From: Dicaeum eximium | Taxonomy: Eukaryota > Chordata > Aves > Passeriformes > Dicaeidae | Length of the DNA stretch: 64,000 nucleotides | Direction: 5' to 3' | Assembly: GCA_013396995.1 (NCBI GenBank) | Contig: VWZP01005658.1 | Coordinates: 2,666,453-2,730,452 of the forward strand | Part shown: piece after piece, positions 1-14,270 of the stretch | Position numbering within the stretch: position 1 is the stretch's first letter | Layout: each line of letters opens with the position of its first letter | Program-made: the position numbers and the translations under genes | Notes under the pieces: model-generated | What the model saw: the letters and a program-made list of their open reading frames with translations, nothing else | What the model was told of the DNA's origin: nothing | The model's database searches: none

Positions 1-653
1 TTGGGTCGGCTTAATGCCAATTTATATGTGGCACAAATTCAAGGCTTTTATAATCTTTTGTGCTCCAATCATGTCCCAGGTTCTACTCCTTACTGAACAG
101 TTAAGCTGATAAAATTGTTCTTAAGATGTTTCTAGATAAGATCCTTTTAGCAGATTAAAATGAATAAGCAGGATGAACATCTGTTTAAGTGTACAAAGAG
201 CCCTGTATTCAGCAGGCATCTCCTGCAGCCACCTTGGAAGATTTCTGCTCCGTGAATTTTAACAAATCCTAGTTACAGGTGATACCTGTTATCAGTATTG
301 TATGGTTATTTATGATAAGGTCATTATCCACAGGAGTTCTGCTATGTCTGGATGTGTCAGAGGAAAAGGAAAAACATACGTGGCCTTGTACTCTAATTGC
401 TCCAAATTAGGAAAAGCAACTTGAATGTTCTAGGAAATGTATCAATAAAAAGAGAATTCTATAAGATAAAGCTTTGGTGGTTATTATAGAATCATCTGTG
501 CCCATGATTAGAACCAAGGCATGTCCCAAAACCACATTTAGGGTAGAGATTTTTCCCTTGAGGATGCATAAGGGTTTTCAGAATGGCTTGGGAACACAGG
601 GATTTTTGAACACTAGAATTTCAGGATTGACTTAAGGAAGACTTACTGAGCTC

Positions 654-677
654 TTTTTTTTTTTTTTTTTTTTTTTT
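654..677. repeat. Poly(T) tract, T24
   Basis: This is an uninterrupted run of 24 T, the longest homopolymer in the window. It is followed by a CCCC run and sits in a generally T-rich stretch that continues with shorter runs to about position 890. It could be a simple slippage tract or the reversed A-tail of an old retroposed sequence. I see no recognisable element next to it. Confidence 0.95.
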
Positions 678-3600
678 CCCCAAGTTTTGGTAAGAAAATG
701 TTTGGTTTTTTGCTTGCAGATGCAGTAACTGCAGATTATTCACAAGTTATATAATGTATTTTTTTTTGTCTTGTACAAAACAGTCTGTTACTTCCCACTT
801 TCTAACCAGTGATCTGAGGTTTTGTTTTTCACATGTAGTAATTGACATAAGTGGCTTTGTTTTTCTTTCTTTTTTTTTCTTTTCATTTCACATAGTTCCT
901 TAATGGAAAGCTCATGTGTTATTTGTGTTTGGGAAATGGTAATACTTCCCAGAAACAGAGATTTGCTTTTTCTGGAAATTCCTAGAAACCATTTGAGTGC
1001 TCTTGTGCAGCAGCCTCTTGAACCTCCTGTACCTGAAGTACCCCAGTTGTCACAGTTGGTCAAGTGGGTCTCATCCATTATTACCAAGGTCAATAAAATA
1101 TCTGTTTGGAAGGATCTCAGAAAATCTTCTATGATAATTCATCTCCACTTCTTCTGAAAGTTATCCTACCACAATCTGTTTATGTTGGATGGAAGATCAG
1201 AAAGTTCGACAGCTAAAGCTGATAACTTCAATGAAATTTCATTTAGAGACTGAAGTCAAAAACTGGGTTCAAGGAGTGGCTCCTCAGAACTGAGGCAGCT
1301 GCAAGAACATCTTTTGGGTTGATGTTGTTTGTGACCTGCATCTCAGAGCTGACATGAAGGTCAGGATGCCCTATGTGCTCAGTAAGAGTGTAGAGCTGTA
1401 CAAGAATACTGATTTTTATATCTGGAGAAGGAATATCTGGAGACAAGAATGATTGATAGAAAAAAGTTTCTTCCTGTACTGCTTCTCTTTCATTTTCCAG
1501 CTGATCAGTCTCAGGAACTTTAGGGAGGTTATTTTGAGCATGAACAAGAGATCTATTAGTACCTGGGCTGAGCAGCACTGCCCTGCTGCACAGGGGACAC
1601 CTGGAATCTGCACGGGCACACCTGGAGGGGCTGAGAGCAGTCAGGGGTCACCAAAAGCTGAGGGTGTGACTGGGCAATGGCTCTGTGCTCACACCCACAG
1701 CCCTGGCATCTCTGCTGGCACTGGGAGCCAGCCCAGCTCCAAGGTATCTTGGTAGGTCAGTGTGCACTCTCCTAAGGTCCTGCACTGTTTGAAAAAGAGT
1801 GAGGAACAAAGTGACCAAACCTTAAATTTAGAAATGATATATGGAGACTTTTACATAGAAAGAATCTCTGTGCTTCTGCTGATTTTGCATAATTCTGGCA
1901 GAGGAGGAGGCTCTGTATAGTGTTAGATTTACTGTTAAATTCCTTTTCTGAGGCTTTCAAGGAGGGCATGGTACATGCTTCCTTGAGCAGGCTGCAGAAG
2001 GGAAGGGAGTGTTTTCTGTGCTTTTAAAATTCACTCAACCACTTTTAATTCTGAAATTTTCTATTCTGCCTGCTTTTAGTTATTGGCATAATATTACCTG
2101 GCTGATTTGCTGCTGCTTGGAGAAGGTGTAGGTCTCTTTCAAACCACCAATAAGCACTTGAAGCAATTACTTCTTTACCTGGTTTTGTGATGCCCTCTGG
2201 TCAGAATGGAGGTGCTAGGAGAGCAGGGAATTTTAATGCACTCAAGTTAAGCAGATGAATAGATATCTCTGGAAAAGCTGACCCATGCCCAGAACATCAT
2301 GCAGTATAAAAAGATCATCCTACTCAGCAGGTTTTCCAGTTACTTAGAGAAGATCTCCTCCCTGCTCCATGCTAGTGAAAACTAACACAACCCCTCTTCC
2401 TCTCTTGAGGCCAATCAGTTAAAAAATGACTCACTTTTCTCTTGAAATGACTTTCAGAAATTGCATAAGGGGAGAGAACACACTAAGTGCAGCAGTAGGA
2501 AAAATATTTTTTTAAAATGTGCATTTCCAAATGTAAATGAAAGCATTTTGGAGAAGTCAATCAAAATTGACCTTTTTATGAAAAGTGAGACTTTAACTTG
2601 TTAGTTTCTTTAAATTTAGGGTTCTTTCTTACTGTATATTACAGTGACCTTTTATATTTATTCACTTTGAAATAATGTATTCATACATGTATAACTTACA
2701 CCTCACTTGTTCTGGAGGGTCTAGTTGTCTTATGGTCGTGGGATGAAGCAAACATTTTTCAGAAGTGTATGTAATCTTTGTTTTAATAGAATAAAAATTT
2801 GTAATGTTTTGGGAGTCAAGAAAAATATTTTTTACTTTGTGAATTATTTCTTCTCTTTGCTACACGTGTTCTATAAGCCACACTTCTAAAATATTTTTTT
2901 TTTTTTGTTCATGTGATAGAAAGCAAATTGTAAATTGATGTGGTGTTTCTGTACCTGCAGAACATCTTTATTTAAGTGGCACCCTGACTTTGGTGTGTTC
3001 CTCAAACAGCAAATACAGCACACTGTAACTGCAGCTGACCTGTGAAGCACCTGAGGGTAGCACACACCACTGCAGGTACCATGGAATAGTGGGAATAATG
3101 TTTTGCACCATCTGGGAATGGCTTTGCTCCTCTGGAGGAGCCTGACATGGCTGTTACAGCACGGGGCATTTATCCATTTACTGCCATGTACAGGATAATT
3201 GGAGGCAAAATTAACATGTCAGCTTGAAACAGCATGGAAATTCTTTTATTCCTGAAGAGTGCAGAACTTCTCAAGTAGAAATAAATACCTGCTGGTGTTT
3301 AAGGTTACCAAGACTTCTATATTTGCTGCTCCATGAATTTAAAGGCATAATTTTGCACAATTTTCTGTGAGAGTGGAGATAATTGAGCCTTCAGAACTTT
3401 AGTTCCTTCTGAGTTTTGCTTGGCCTCTTTTCTGACCTGGGAAAAAATTGCAGTTGATCTGAAAAATGCTGAAGTATTTTCTCAGAAGTTGCAAGAGATA
3501 AGTACATCCAAAAAGACCATGATTTCCCTTTATTGTGGTGTTGTTTCTTCCCACTAACCTTGAAGAACTTGGTGCAGTAGATGACAGGAGCACACACAAT

Positions 3601-4908
3601 ACCCCCACACCCATGAGAGAGGTGCTATCAAGACAAACTAACTGAACTGTTTGTTTCTGTTGGCTGAAAAGGGAGTGGTGTGGGGAAGGAAAGGGATTTT
3701 ATTTAGGTCAGTTTTAGACCAGGGAATCCAGTTTCCTTACACTCCTCTGTGGATGAGGATGATAAGGACAAACACTACTTCAGGAAAGTGTAATCTGAAC
3801 CTTAACAGGAGGGTCCTGTCTCTTTATCCACTGATATGTTAAAAACATGTCTATTAACATACTTGGATTAAAGTTGGGCTTTGGTAATACTGCCATGCTG
3901 CTCCTTCCATTTTTTAGGAAGCATAAATTGCACCCTATGCTGTTAGATGAAATGAAAAAAAAGCTTAGACAAATAGATAAAATGTGTGGGGCTGCTTGCC
4001 TTTTTGAATAGTCTAGATCTCATTGTCAGAGTGTGATACAATTTGTGCAGAAAAAGAGGAAAAAGTTTTTTCACTTTTTTTTCCCCCATCTCTGGTGGCT
4101 AAAAAATGCTGTGTTGGTAGTTTATAAACATGCTTTGTTTGCAGTGATAACTAAGTATCCAGAACCTGAATAGTCCTGTTTGTGCAGCCAAATCCAAATC
4201 AGCATTGTATTAAATGATTTTCTCTATATGTCTGGATTAAAATGATCCTGTCTCCCAGAGATGCTGCCTGTACGGAGCTGCACTGTGTGCAGGATCTTCA
4301 TGGAAATGTACCACCAAGTATATAGGCAAAAGAAGATTTAAATTATAGCAACTTATAATTATAACTTAAATATAGTTACTTCTGCATATACAGTCATTAA
4401 AATTACTCTCATCAACTGAAATGTCAATATTCATGTAATTATTAAAAATTACTCATCCTTATTCTCCATTAAAACTTTAAATGAGACAGCACAGGCATTC
4501 TTTGGTGAGGCATGGGATAAGTTTGTGTGTTTGCTACTTGGATCTTTCTTCCCCAGAGTTGCTGACCTTGACTTTTGAGAGCTTTTCAAAATGAGCCATA
4601 CTGATAAGCCCCAGAATTTAGCCTTGTCTTCAACAGTGGGATGTTTGTTATCTATGTTGACATTGTAAATTGAACCCAGCCAAACACACAGCTGTCACCT
4701 GAGCTGGTTACAGTTTAAGGGTTTTAGTGTACATGGGAAATAATTCCACCTGTACTACAATAGCCAACTGTGTAGCAGGGAGTAACAATGTTCTAATCAG
4801 CTTCCTGGGTTAATTATAACCTTGGCAATCATGAAACTCAAGGGGGAAGGGGGATGGCTGGGATTGTTAATTGGACATGGAGGCTTTTCTTCCAGAAGGT
4901 GGTTGGGC

Positions 4909-4918
4909 ACCACGTGGT
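4909..4918. promoter_or_regulatory. Palindromic E-box ACCACGTGGT
   Basis: This is a 10-bp perfect palindrome centred on CACGTG, the core bound by bHLH-ZIP factors such as USF, MYC/MAX and CLOCK/BMAL1. CACGTG hexamers also occur elsewhere in the window (for example 27680 and 41625), so the core alone is not remarkable. The symmetrical flanks make this copy the best of them. Function is not shown. Confidence 0.3.
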
Positions 4919-7900
4919 CACTTCAGAGAGTCCTGTGTAGCTGTCAGATGGTGCCACCTTTTTGGGACAGCCCTCCTGTACTTGTGTAACTCCCTCAGAC
5001 ATGTCTCCTAAGGCACTTAGGTGTCAGAAGCAGACTTGTCTTGTGCCCACAGCAGGGCTCTCAGCACCTAAGCAAAAATGTTTCTCTGCCTTGGTAAGCC
5101 TTGGTATTAAGAGCACTGGAATTGAGGATTTTTAGGGCAATTTATATGTAATATCCCACATTACATCACTGTGTTCTGCTATTACTGGTGCTCTCTGTCC
5201 CCTCCCTGCAAGCCTGCCTTCAAATATAATTCCTGTCCTGTCCCTTTCAGTCATCTTTTCTCACTGCCAGTAAAAGAGCCCAGGCTCTGGACACAAACAT
5301 TTCTCTGTTTGAGCATTAGAAACAGCTGAAAAGGCTGCCTGCTTTTGTTCAGCTGAGTGTGAAGAGCAGTGCCTTTTGTTGTTATTGCTGTGTCCTAAAT
5401 GTGTAGGGCCAGACTTAGTGTTTGGGCAGAGCTGCTGAAGTCATCAGTCCATCAAAACCAGGAATTATGTGCAGAGTGAGCAGGGGTGTGCTGTGGTGGC
5501 AATCACAGTCATCATTATCTCCTAGCTGACACTGGGTGACCTATGGAAATTCACCACCAAAATAACTTGCAGCTCTGTGAATACCTTTAGTCTGTTCCAT
5601 ATTTTTATTGTCTATGAGCTCCATGGCCTGTTTGACAGTGCTGTTACACAGCATGGAAAATTTTGCCTCTTTTTTTCCCACAGGTGTAACACTGGCTGGT
5701 GGATGGGTAATGAAAAAGGAATACAAAAGGAAGTTCCAATAGTCCTGTGTACAGAACATTTGGGGGAAAGGAAATCCCTTTGTTTCAAGGGCAGAGATGT
5801 GCACAGAGGGGTAGTAAATTAATTTTATTATTAATTTGATTATAATACAAATTGCAGGACTTAACCATAAGAGCTGGTTTCAGTAACTTGCAAACTAACA
5901 AAGTGAAGTAATTTATTCCCTTTACCCCTGATTAACACATTATCATGCATGTAGCAGCTTGTTTCTAATTCTTCAAGGATTACTCTAGTTTCCCCAGAGA
6001 GGTGCTGATGAGCAGCAGAGAAGGCAGCTGGGGCAGGCTGCAGTTTGCCTCCCACACCAGCGCAGCAGCTGGGACTCTGCAGCGTGCAGAAGTCACTCTC
6101 TGCTCCACCCTGACTGACACCTCTGAGCTCTGGGCAGTGAGGGCTTCTTACAGCTGTGACTCCTCTTTCTGTCCTCCCCCTTCCTGGGAGATCATTGACA
6201 GGGGGTTCAGCAATATCAGCTGCAAACCTGACTGTGGAAACTCGGCAGGAGAAAGTCCCCAAGACCAAGTTTCCATGGCGGGTTGCAAACTCCAAGAGAT
6301 TTTCTGTGAGCCAGCCCTGGCTGCTGCACAAGCAAATGCAGCTGTGGTTTGTCATCTTCCCCCAGATTTGCCTTTGCTACTAAACAAACTGAAGACAAAA
6401 AATAACATGCAGACATATTGCAGTGAAACAGAAGTCTAAACTCTGCAAAGGAAGTGTAACAGTTATGACAGGGAAACTAAATATGAGTTTAGAGCACATG
6501 AAGCCAAATATTTCCCTAAGATGCTGCAGCTGTGCAGGCAGTGACACAGTTAAGGAGAACTTAATTCTTGCAGTGGACTTTGAAGTTACTGTTAAGGCCA
6601 GTTTGGGAATGAGAGCACTGGAAATCCAGTTCTTGCCTCCCTTGCACATGCCCCCAACTCTTAAAGAACTTTCTCTCTTTTTGAACGCAGGTCTTCTTTC
6701 TTTGTCCACTACTAGTCTTTTTTCCCATAAAAAAGAAAAGCCTCTGCTTTGCAAACCATCATTAAGTTGTGTATCTATTGTGTAGTAACTAGCATGCTCC
6801 CTACTGTTTAAGTTCCTCCCATAGTGGTCACAGAGCTATAAAACATAAGAAATGTTCATTGTTGTTCATGGATCCATAAATTCATTATTTCCTCCTCACA
6901 CTCAGCTTTGAAGGATGCTGCATGTAACTCACTCAAGGAAGAGTCAGTATCAGTGTGCATTAGTCAAATGAATTTCACCTTTTGTTTTCCTGGGGTTAAA
7001 CATAAAGCATTTTCTGTTGAAATGTCACACACATCAGTGTTGGTGTTCTGGTTATGGTTATCTCCCTTTGCACAGCCTGCAGTTGAACATGCTAATGGTT
7101 ACATTTATAAAATGTAGCTGTAACTGCAGTAAGGGGTAGTGGAAAGCAATTTTCCTGATAGTCTGTGCTCTTAGCCCAGATTAATGGCTAACTAAATATA
7201 CTGCTTACCCTTCTCTTTTTTGCTCCACAATTTCTGTCTCAAGCTGGGAGCTTGCAGCACTCAGTTCCATTTCACATTTGGAGGTAGATATGATTCAGCA
7301 GCCTCTTGGTGAAGAGCATCTTATCAGCTGGAGATTTGGATAGCAAATAGTTGGGGAAGGAGAGTGTACTGCAGAATTTTCTTTCCATTCTTTAAGGACA
7401 TTTTGTACATGCAAAGCAATAGAATGCTTGACAATTTGCAACAGAAATGTGAAGGGCTACCAGGAGAGGAGCAAGAAGACAAGGTAAACAGAAAAATATT
7501 GGCAAGAACCAGTACACCCCAGCTAATTTCGTCTTAGGTTTTTTCCGTTCTGATATTTCCTGAAAAGTTTTCTTAATCAGAGTTAAAAATTGTTTCCCCA
7601 AATGCTTTACTTCTTTAAGGTTTCTGTCCCACTTCTCTCTAGTGAGTGTTTTTCTGTGCTGCCCTGGGTAACCATAGAACCCTTGCTGAGAAGGAGCTGC
7701 TTGGAGGATTCCTCAAGTATGGAATGTCTGCTGCTGGAGAGGTTCTGAGCCCTGTGCTCTTCCCCAGGCTTAGAACAAATCAAAGCAGGACTGTTACACT
7801 GAGGTGTTACATACAAGTTCCCTGGGCACAGGCTGGGGTTTTGTGCCTGAGCCATTGCGTTGTGGAAAATAATCTTCACTCCTGACTGCAGAGAGATATT

Positions 7901-8281
7901 AGAGAAAACCAAAACTTTTTAATGTTTGATATCTCTTTAGTGCAGGTTTTTTTTTGTGTCACCCAGGGGAACCCAAAAATGTGACTATTCTTATATGTCT
8001 CAGTGTCAGGAAGCCATGAGCTTAGAATGGAGAATAATGTAACATAGGAATTGAATATTTATATAATTCTGCTTTTACTTGGTATACTTCTGGTAGGGAA
8101 ATAGTAGTTTAAATTTGGATCCCAGAACTGCTGTTATACATTTAAATGAAGTAAATAGAAAGGCTGAAACTTTGCTTCCAAGGAAAAGCAAAATAATCCC
8201 ACAAAGAGTAGAATTTGTGAATTGGCTTAATATTAGGGTCAAGCACAGAAGTTTGCATAACTCTCCTGCAAGGGCAAATAT

Positions 8282-8306
8282 TAATGATATTTTAGGAATA
8301 TCATTA
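8282..8306. other. Small inverted repeat, 10-bp arms, 5-nt loop
   Basis: The arms TAATGATATT and AATATCATTA are perfect reverse complements separated by TTAGG. The stem is AT-only except for one pair. It is probably chance structure in AT-rich DNA, but it is exact. Confidence 0.6.
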
Positions 8307-9196
8307 TTATGATGTTTTAGAAATTGTTGCTTGTATAACATGTACTCTAGAGTTTCAACAGATTTAACACAATTTTGTTATGAAGTGTTTGTGGTCTTAT
8401 ACTCTCTGAAGAATTACCCCATGTGATGGATGTAGAAATAATAGTCTGAGGAACTGCACTAAGCATAGGAAGAAGTTGAAATCACAGCTCTTGTGAGTGG
8501 CAATTAAAGATTTTTAAGTTCTTGGCTGGAGGGCCAAGTTCTTATTATTTCTACCTGCTCCATCTTCTGTGTGGGTATTGTCATGTGGTTACAGTTTTCT
8601 CTTGGCTGGATCAAAAGAATTTAGAGCTGATCTGGTTTGTGTGGGTCTGTCTCACTTCAGGGCCCAGGTGTTTCTACCTTTCCACATCTTGCTGAAATTT
8701 CAAAGAAATAGTATTTGCATTTCAACCCCTTTTTCTCCATTCTGAGGACTTGGCTGCTTTTGAGGCTGCTGTTAGCACAGAGGAGCCTGCAGGAAACAGG
8801 CAGCTCTAGCAATGAAAAGACTGTTTACATATTGCTGTGCTCCTTCCAATGTTTTCCTTTTAAATGACATAAAACTGTGCTTCAGAAGGTATGGCAGGCA
8901 CACATCTCTTCTGTTTAGTTTAGCTTCCCAGTTCACTGTGTTTAAAAGCACCAGCAATTCATCATTCATTTGAAGAGAGCTGAACACAACTGTCAGAAAA
9001 ACCACATGTTTCTCCTAAAAGTGTGTTAATGTGTGTCTGAATAAGGTGTCTATCTGTTTGCACACTGTTTATTGTATCAGTGTCAAAAACAATGTTTAGA
9101 GCTCCCATCTGGTAGGATTATTTAATACTGCTCTTGGTTCAGGCAACTTCTGGTTCAATTTAGCTCAATGTTTATGTGTCAATCATAGAATCATCA

Positions 9197-9245
9197 ACTT
9201 TTGCAAACAATGTTTAGTCTGTAGTGAGGCACTTTTGCAAACAAT
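9197..9245. repeat. 15-bp direct repeat, two copies
   Basis: The string ACTTTTGCAAACAAT occurs at 9197-9211 and again at 9231-9245. Just before it, at 9183-9194, is CATAGAATCAT, which resembles the reversed terminal octamer repeat of CR1 3' ends. That resemblance is too short to call an element. Confidence 0.75.
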
Positions 9246-9314
9246 TATGTTTTTCTCTACTATATATATATAATTCTTTGTAAAAATTGTAAAGAAGGTT
9301 TCACTCAGATGCCT

Positions 9315-9365
9315 AGAAATGCATTAGAAAACTAAAATCTGGAAATGTATTAGAAAACTAGATCT
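9315..9365. repeat. 26-bp tandem duplication, two copies
   Basis: Copy one (9315-9340) and copy two (9341-9365) share the core ATTAGAAAACTA and the preceding GAAATG, differing at a few positions and by one base in length. It looks like a simple local tandem duplication that has begun to diverge. Confidence 0.8.
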
Positions 9366-12300
9366 AAATTATTTAGGGTTATGCTCTCTCTTTTTTGCTA
9401 ATACCAGTGAAGCTGCTGGTACTTTCTGCATTGTGAGGTAATGCTCTGCTCAAGTGCAGATCAGATTGGGACTCAATTATTTGAGTTGGAATAAAGGAAG
9501 ATCTTTAATATCTCTACTTTTTTGGTCTCTTGCCCTGAGTAAGATGAGGAAGAAAAAAGGTCAGCAATTCATTTGCAACCTAATACAGATGCAAGAGGTT
9601 GTTTTTTGTCATCTTTGTCTTTGGAGTTCACTGCCTGATTCACAGGCTTTTTCATTTGACAATACACTGGAAGCAAAACAAAGGTGGTGTCAGCAGAATT
9701 CCAGATACTGAAAATTAGTGATTGTCAGTAGTGCCTAAGTTGTGGCTTCCAGTTCCATGTGCTGCACAGTAGGACAATGCCTGTGGTAGCAGTGCATTTC
9801 TTTTTTGAGCTTTTTGACACTCCTGAGCTGTAAGGTGCAGCTCAGATGAAAAGGCTGCTGTGTCTCAGGCAGCCAAGGATGCTGAGGTCTCAGTTCTCCC
9901 TCCTGTGAGCTCCAGGACGTTTTGTGTTCTGCCCAAAACAGAGCAGCTTGAAAAGAAAACCAGCCTAGTGACTGTGGTGGGATCAGAATTAACACTTCAT
10001 TAACAGAAAAATCTGCTTTCTGCTCATAAGTAGCAGTTCTAAGAAAATGAAGTTTGTGCTTCATGGAACCAATTGCAAGGTTTTTAGAATTTGCACGAGG
10101 AACTGTTTGCTCTTCTGCTGTTTACATGAGTAAATTTTCTTTTTTTCTCCACAAGGCCTCTGTGTTCATACAGCTGTTTCTTTTTCTGTAATGTTTGTTC
10201 ACGCTTGTGTGGTCAAAGGAGCCTCAGTTTGTCAGTGTGATGCTGGATGTAGCAAGGTGGCAGAAATCTGAGGATGCTAACAGATAAAGAAATATGTTTT
10301 ATGCATGTGCCTGGTGGTGTGAGGACTGGGAAATGATGATTGCTGGTGGCAGAGTAGGTTGAGCAGCACCGCCCTCCTGCAGCACACTTTGCATTGGAAA
10401 TGTTAATTGCAGGTTAGTGGTTTACTGAAGATGTGAAGGGTCTGTGCACCTTAAATGTAGGTCACAGTGCTACACACAGCAACCTCTGCCCCTGCAGCTG
10501 CAGGAATGCCAGGCACTCTCTGGGGGCAGCAAGGACAGGGCACACTTGACCTGATCCGCATCGTTCACTGGATCCAACATCTGTGTCATGATACCAGAGT
10601 TCAGGTGCTTCATTTTTCCCTTTGTTTTGTCACTTTGTGGCTGCCAAAAGAGGGTCACAACAGAGTGTGAAATAAACCTACGTCTGCATATGCCAATGAT
10701 TTTTTTTTTTTTTTACAATAGCATCTGTTAGGTGATGGTGTGGTTTTTTTTAAATGGTTATTCAGGAGTCACTCACAGCTAAAAGGAAAAACTTTTAAAT
10801 ATTTAATGTCTCTGAACTGCTCTAAGACTGAAATAATCGTGTTTTTGCAGCTTTGGGTTAACATAATGCGCTGTGAAAGGAGGCCAATGACTATGTGACC
10901 ATTCAAGAGTCAAAATCACACATAAATCAAATATGTCAGCAAACAGTGACTTGATAAAAATCAGGATGATGAAAATGTAGCATAAATATCATCTATACAG
11001 AAGTAAAATATAGAGTACATTGAATTTGCCTTTGAGTCAATATTAATTCAATGAGATGAGGCTTTGCAGACTGGTGTTCTATTCATTATTTTTCATCTAA
11101 AGAATGTGGAAAACTTGAGATAATTTCTTTATTGTTCCTGCTCTATACTGTAATTGGATGTACTGAGCAAAAGATCATAAATTGTCATTTTGTTAGTCTT
11201 GAGCAACAGGTACATAATGGGCTTTCCCACTCTGAACCAAGAGTTTGGCAACAAAGGTGAATTTACAATTAAAAGAAAAATAAAAAAAACTCCACCAAAC
11301 TTCTGTCAAAGCAGCGTTTAAAATAATCCTCCATTAAATCCTACAGTAATGCCTTTTATTTATTTTTCAACAGACTTTTTTTTTGTCGTTTGTTTGTTTT
11401 TTTGGTTATTGCTATAGAATACATGCAGCTGATTCTTGGGCTGCTTGTGCTGCAGCACGAACTAAACCCCACGTATTTCCTAAACTTTTTCATTCATCAT
11501 TTGTGCAGGGCCTAATTCTCCTCACCTTACTGTTGGAGTTCAATAAACTTCCATCACCTTTAACACGAGGAAAATGAGCCTGTGACGTGGAAATTTTGAT
11601 GTCTGATTTTAATTTAGTTTTTGATTGATTCCTCTTAGGCAATTCATGTTTTACATTAACAGAAGATGGTGCAGTTAAGCAGGACCAAAATAAAAATTGT
11701 TCTGATATTTCAGTGGTTAACTTGCATCTGTAGTGGAAGTGACAGCAGAATATATTCATGAATCACCTCAGCTCCCCCAGACAATGAACGAGAACACTAC
11801 AACTGAACAATTGCCTGCAGATAATAAAACCTTTATTTCCTTTCAAGCACTTAAATTTCCTTTTGATTAAATAATTCCATGTTTGAGTGCAGTTTGCAGG
11901 TAGGACATGCTTATGTAAACCCTGCTGATTAGAGCAGCATCCTGAGGAATTTATCACTGTGGTTTTTAGCTTCAGTCTGTTGTGCCAAAGCAGCCTGCAC
12001 ATGAATCCTGCAGACTCTTTCACAGCAGCTTTGGCACCTCCGGCTTCAGCACAGGGCTTCAGGTTTACAAGCTGCTAATTGCTCTGGGGTGCAGCTGTCT
12101 GGGCTGGATTATCAGCTGGGATTTACTGCTCGGGTTCTGACAGCAACGGGAGCTGCAGTCGAGCAGGGACCTGAGTGTGACACCTGCAGCCAGGAGCCAC
12201 CACAGGCAGGACTGAGCAGGGACTGCCCTGCCCTGGCCGGAGCAGGAGCCACAGGGATCATCCTGCAGGCAGGTTATCAAATCACTGCAGTGCCCTGGAG

Positions 12301-14270
12301 AGGGAAATGAGCTGGGCTGTGCCAAGCAGGTGTTTGAAGTCTTGTACAGCCTTGGCAAAGCACCTCAGGATGCTGCTGGATGGAAGCAAGGACACTGCCC
12401 GGGTACCACTGGCCATGGGATGCCTTTATTTTAATTTGTGCTCAGGTGTGTGCTCTGTATCCATAAAAAACTTCCATTTGCACCACCCAGTATTTCAAAG
12501 GAGCAGGCTTACAAAATCTGGGAACGACGCAAAAGGCATAATTGAATTTCTGAAATGTAAGACAAGTATGCCAACAACACTGAAGCTTTTAAAAATTAAG
12601 TAAGAGAAGCTATAATTTTTTTGCTTTGTCTGGATGATTGTAGTCTCTCTGAGGATATTTTGTGTTCATATTACATATTTATGAGTTGTAATGTATAAGA
12701 ACACATAAAAGTAGGTTGCAAAGTTTTTATTTGGTTGTTATTCCCACAGGACTCCCACAGAAATCTATGAGAACTGTGTGTTTATTTGAAAGCAGGAGGT
12801 ATACCTGTCTAAGGTGTCTACATTAATTTCTTTATTTCATTTCACATTTATTTCCTACATATATTGTAAATGCACACTGAAATCCAAGAAATACTTGGCT
12901 AAGTTCAAATTCTAACTTTGTGAAAACTGAGGAAGTGCACAATACCCTGGTAACCTGGGCTCCTCTGTGCAGAGCAGTGTCCCTGCTGAGCCCCTGCCTC
13001 TCCTCCTGGGGTACAAAGTGGCACAGCCAGGCCACCAATTCTGTCTTCCCAGAGCCCTTTGGGAAGGGGGAGTAGAAAAGCACCATGTTGCTTCACAAAG
13101 CATGGCCAAACAAGTTTTCCAAGTAAGCCACTTTGGTGTTTGCATCCCAGTCCAGCTGTGCAAGAAGCCTAAAATGGTGGGAGAGTGCTCATCTCCTCCT
13201 CTGTGGCACACAGAAAGGAGAGATGAGGGGATAAATTACTCTTTAGTTCTGTAATGAGGAAAGCCTGCATCTGAATACTCAGCATTTTCTCAGGCAACAC
13301 TGGACCCAAGAACTATCAGCAGTGTGAGTGTATATATATTTATATGTGTACATATTTCCTTTTCCTGTTTGTATCCAAATACATTTATGTGGTTTTTTTA
13401 GTTATGTCCAAAGCTCTTGGTTGGAAACAGAGCCTGTTGCTTGAGTGTCTGACCTAAGCTACAAAATCAGTCAAAAGCAATGCCAGTCAGCTCCTGTGTC
13501 ATAACAAACTTGGGCTGCGTTTATAGCAGGAAAACATCTATTGATGCTGTTTGGGGAGTGTCTGTATGGATTCATGTTTTTCTGGGTCTTTTGCTCAGCT
13601 GAAACAGGTAATACATTTTTCCAACTTTGCTTGGAGATATCCCTGCAGTGCAAATCAATCTTGGGGCAGAACTTCAGTTTTTACTCATAGCAGCATATGA
13701 GGGGCAGTAACAAGACCTAGACATCATCTACTTCTGAGCTAAGTAAATGCACCAGTAAGTCTTGCTGTTTTGGAATTAATTAAAAGCTTAATTGATTATT
13801 TCTGCTTGGTGTAAAGAAATATCCTTCGAATGTAAAGGTTACTGATCCCATTTATGTAGATAGAATAAATATTTATGCATACTTTGAGACAGTGTTCACG
13901 TGCTTGGCAATCCCATTGCCAAAGCAGTTCTGTACTTACCTACCCTCCTTGTTTGTTACTGCAGGCTTCCCTCACTCTTAAAGAGCTATTTTCCTCTTTA
14001 TATGCAAAGATAAATTATGGATCTTTCTGTTTTCTTTGGGGAATTATATCCTTCTGCTTTGTCTCTGTGTGGCACAACTGTTGTCTTGGATGCATCCAGA
14101 GGCTGTGGAGTCAGGGTTATGGCTGCAATTGGTGTGCATGGTCTAAATTAAGCAAATAAATCCTACTTGCTGTATAATTATAAAGCAATCTGAAGTTAAT
14201 TTCGCTTTTCATTTTTAAATCTAATTTTGGTATGCGTTAGTAGGAACAAGAGTTTATCTGTTAAATATAC
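9366..14270. other. Unique DNA without a supportable gene
   Basis: I see no gene here. The stretch contains T15 at 10700-10714 and an AT-rich segment at about 10860-11260, lacking simple repeats, which reads like a candidate conserved non-coding block. A GC-richer patch at about 12080-12310 carries CTG/CAG-rich strings and short opposing open frames. A TA-rich stretch lies at 13330-13352. None of the open frames has a recognisable domain. Confidence 0.6.

Larger units (their letters stand above)
1..8281. other. Non-coding-looking unique DNA, left flank
   Basis: I see no supportable gene in this stretch. It is AT-rich with T-runs at 654-677, 871-879 and 2894-2906. A GC-richer patch at about 1560-1745 repeats the string ACACCTGGA twice. 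Positions 4331-4460 are very AT-rich with short palindromes. G-runs occur at 4842-4862, and a palindromic E-box decamer at 4909-4918. The GC-richer patch at about 6000-6340 carries overlapping open frames on both strands (145 and 164 codons). Their translations show no domain, and I treat them as chance frames. Confidence 0.7.

Noticed and set aside
485..545. Possible reversed CR1 end near TAGAATCAT
   Set aside because: Only a short string plus vague similarity to the CR1 3' region; not enough to call an element.
4842..4862. G-quadruplex candidate
   Set aside because: Only three runs of three or more G with clear spacing; the fourth is GG.
5861..6439. Overlapping 164-codon minus-strand and 145-codon plus-strand open frames
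   Set aside because: Both cover the same GC-richer patch, neither has a recognisable domain, and mutual overlap on opposite strands is what chance frames in low-stop DNA look like.
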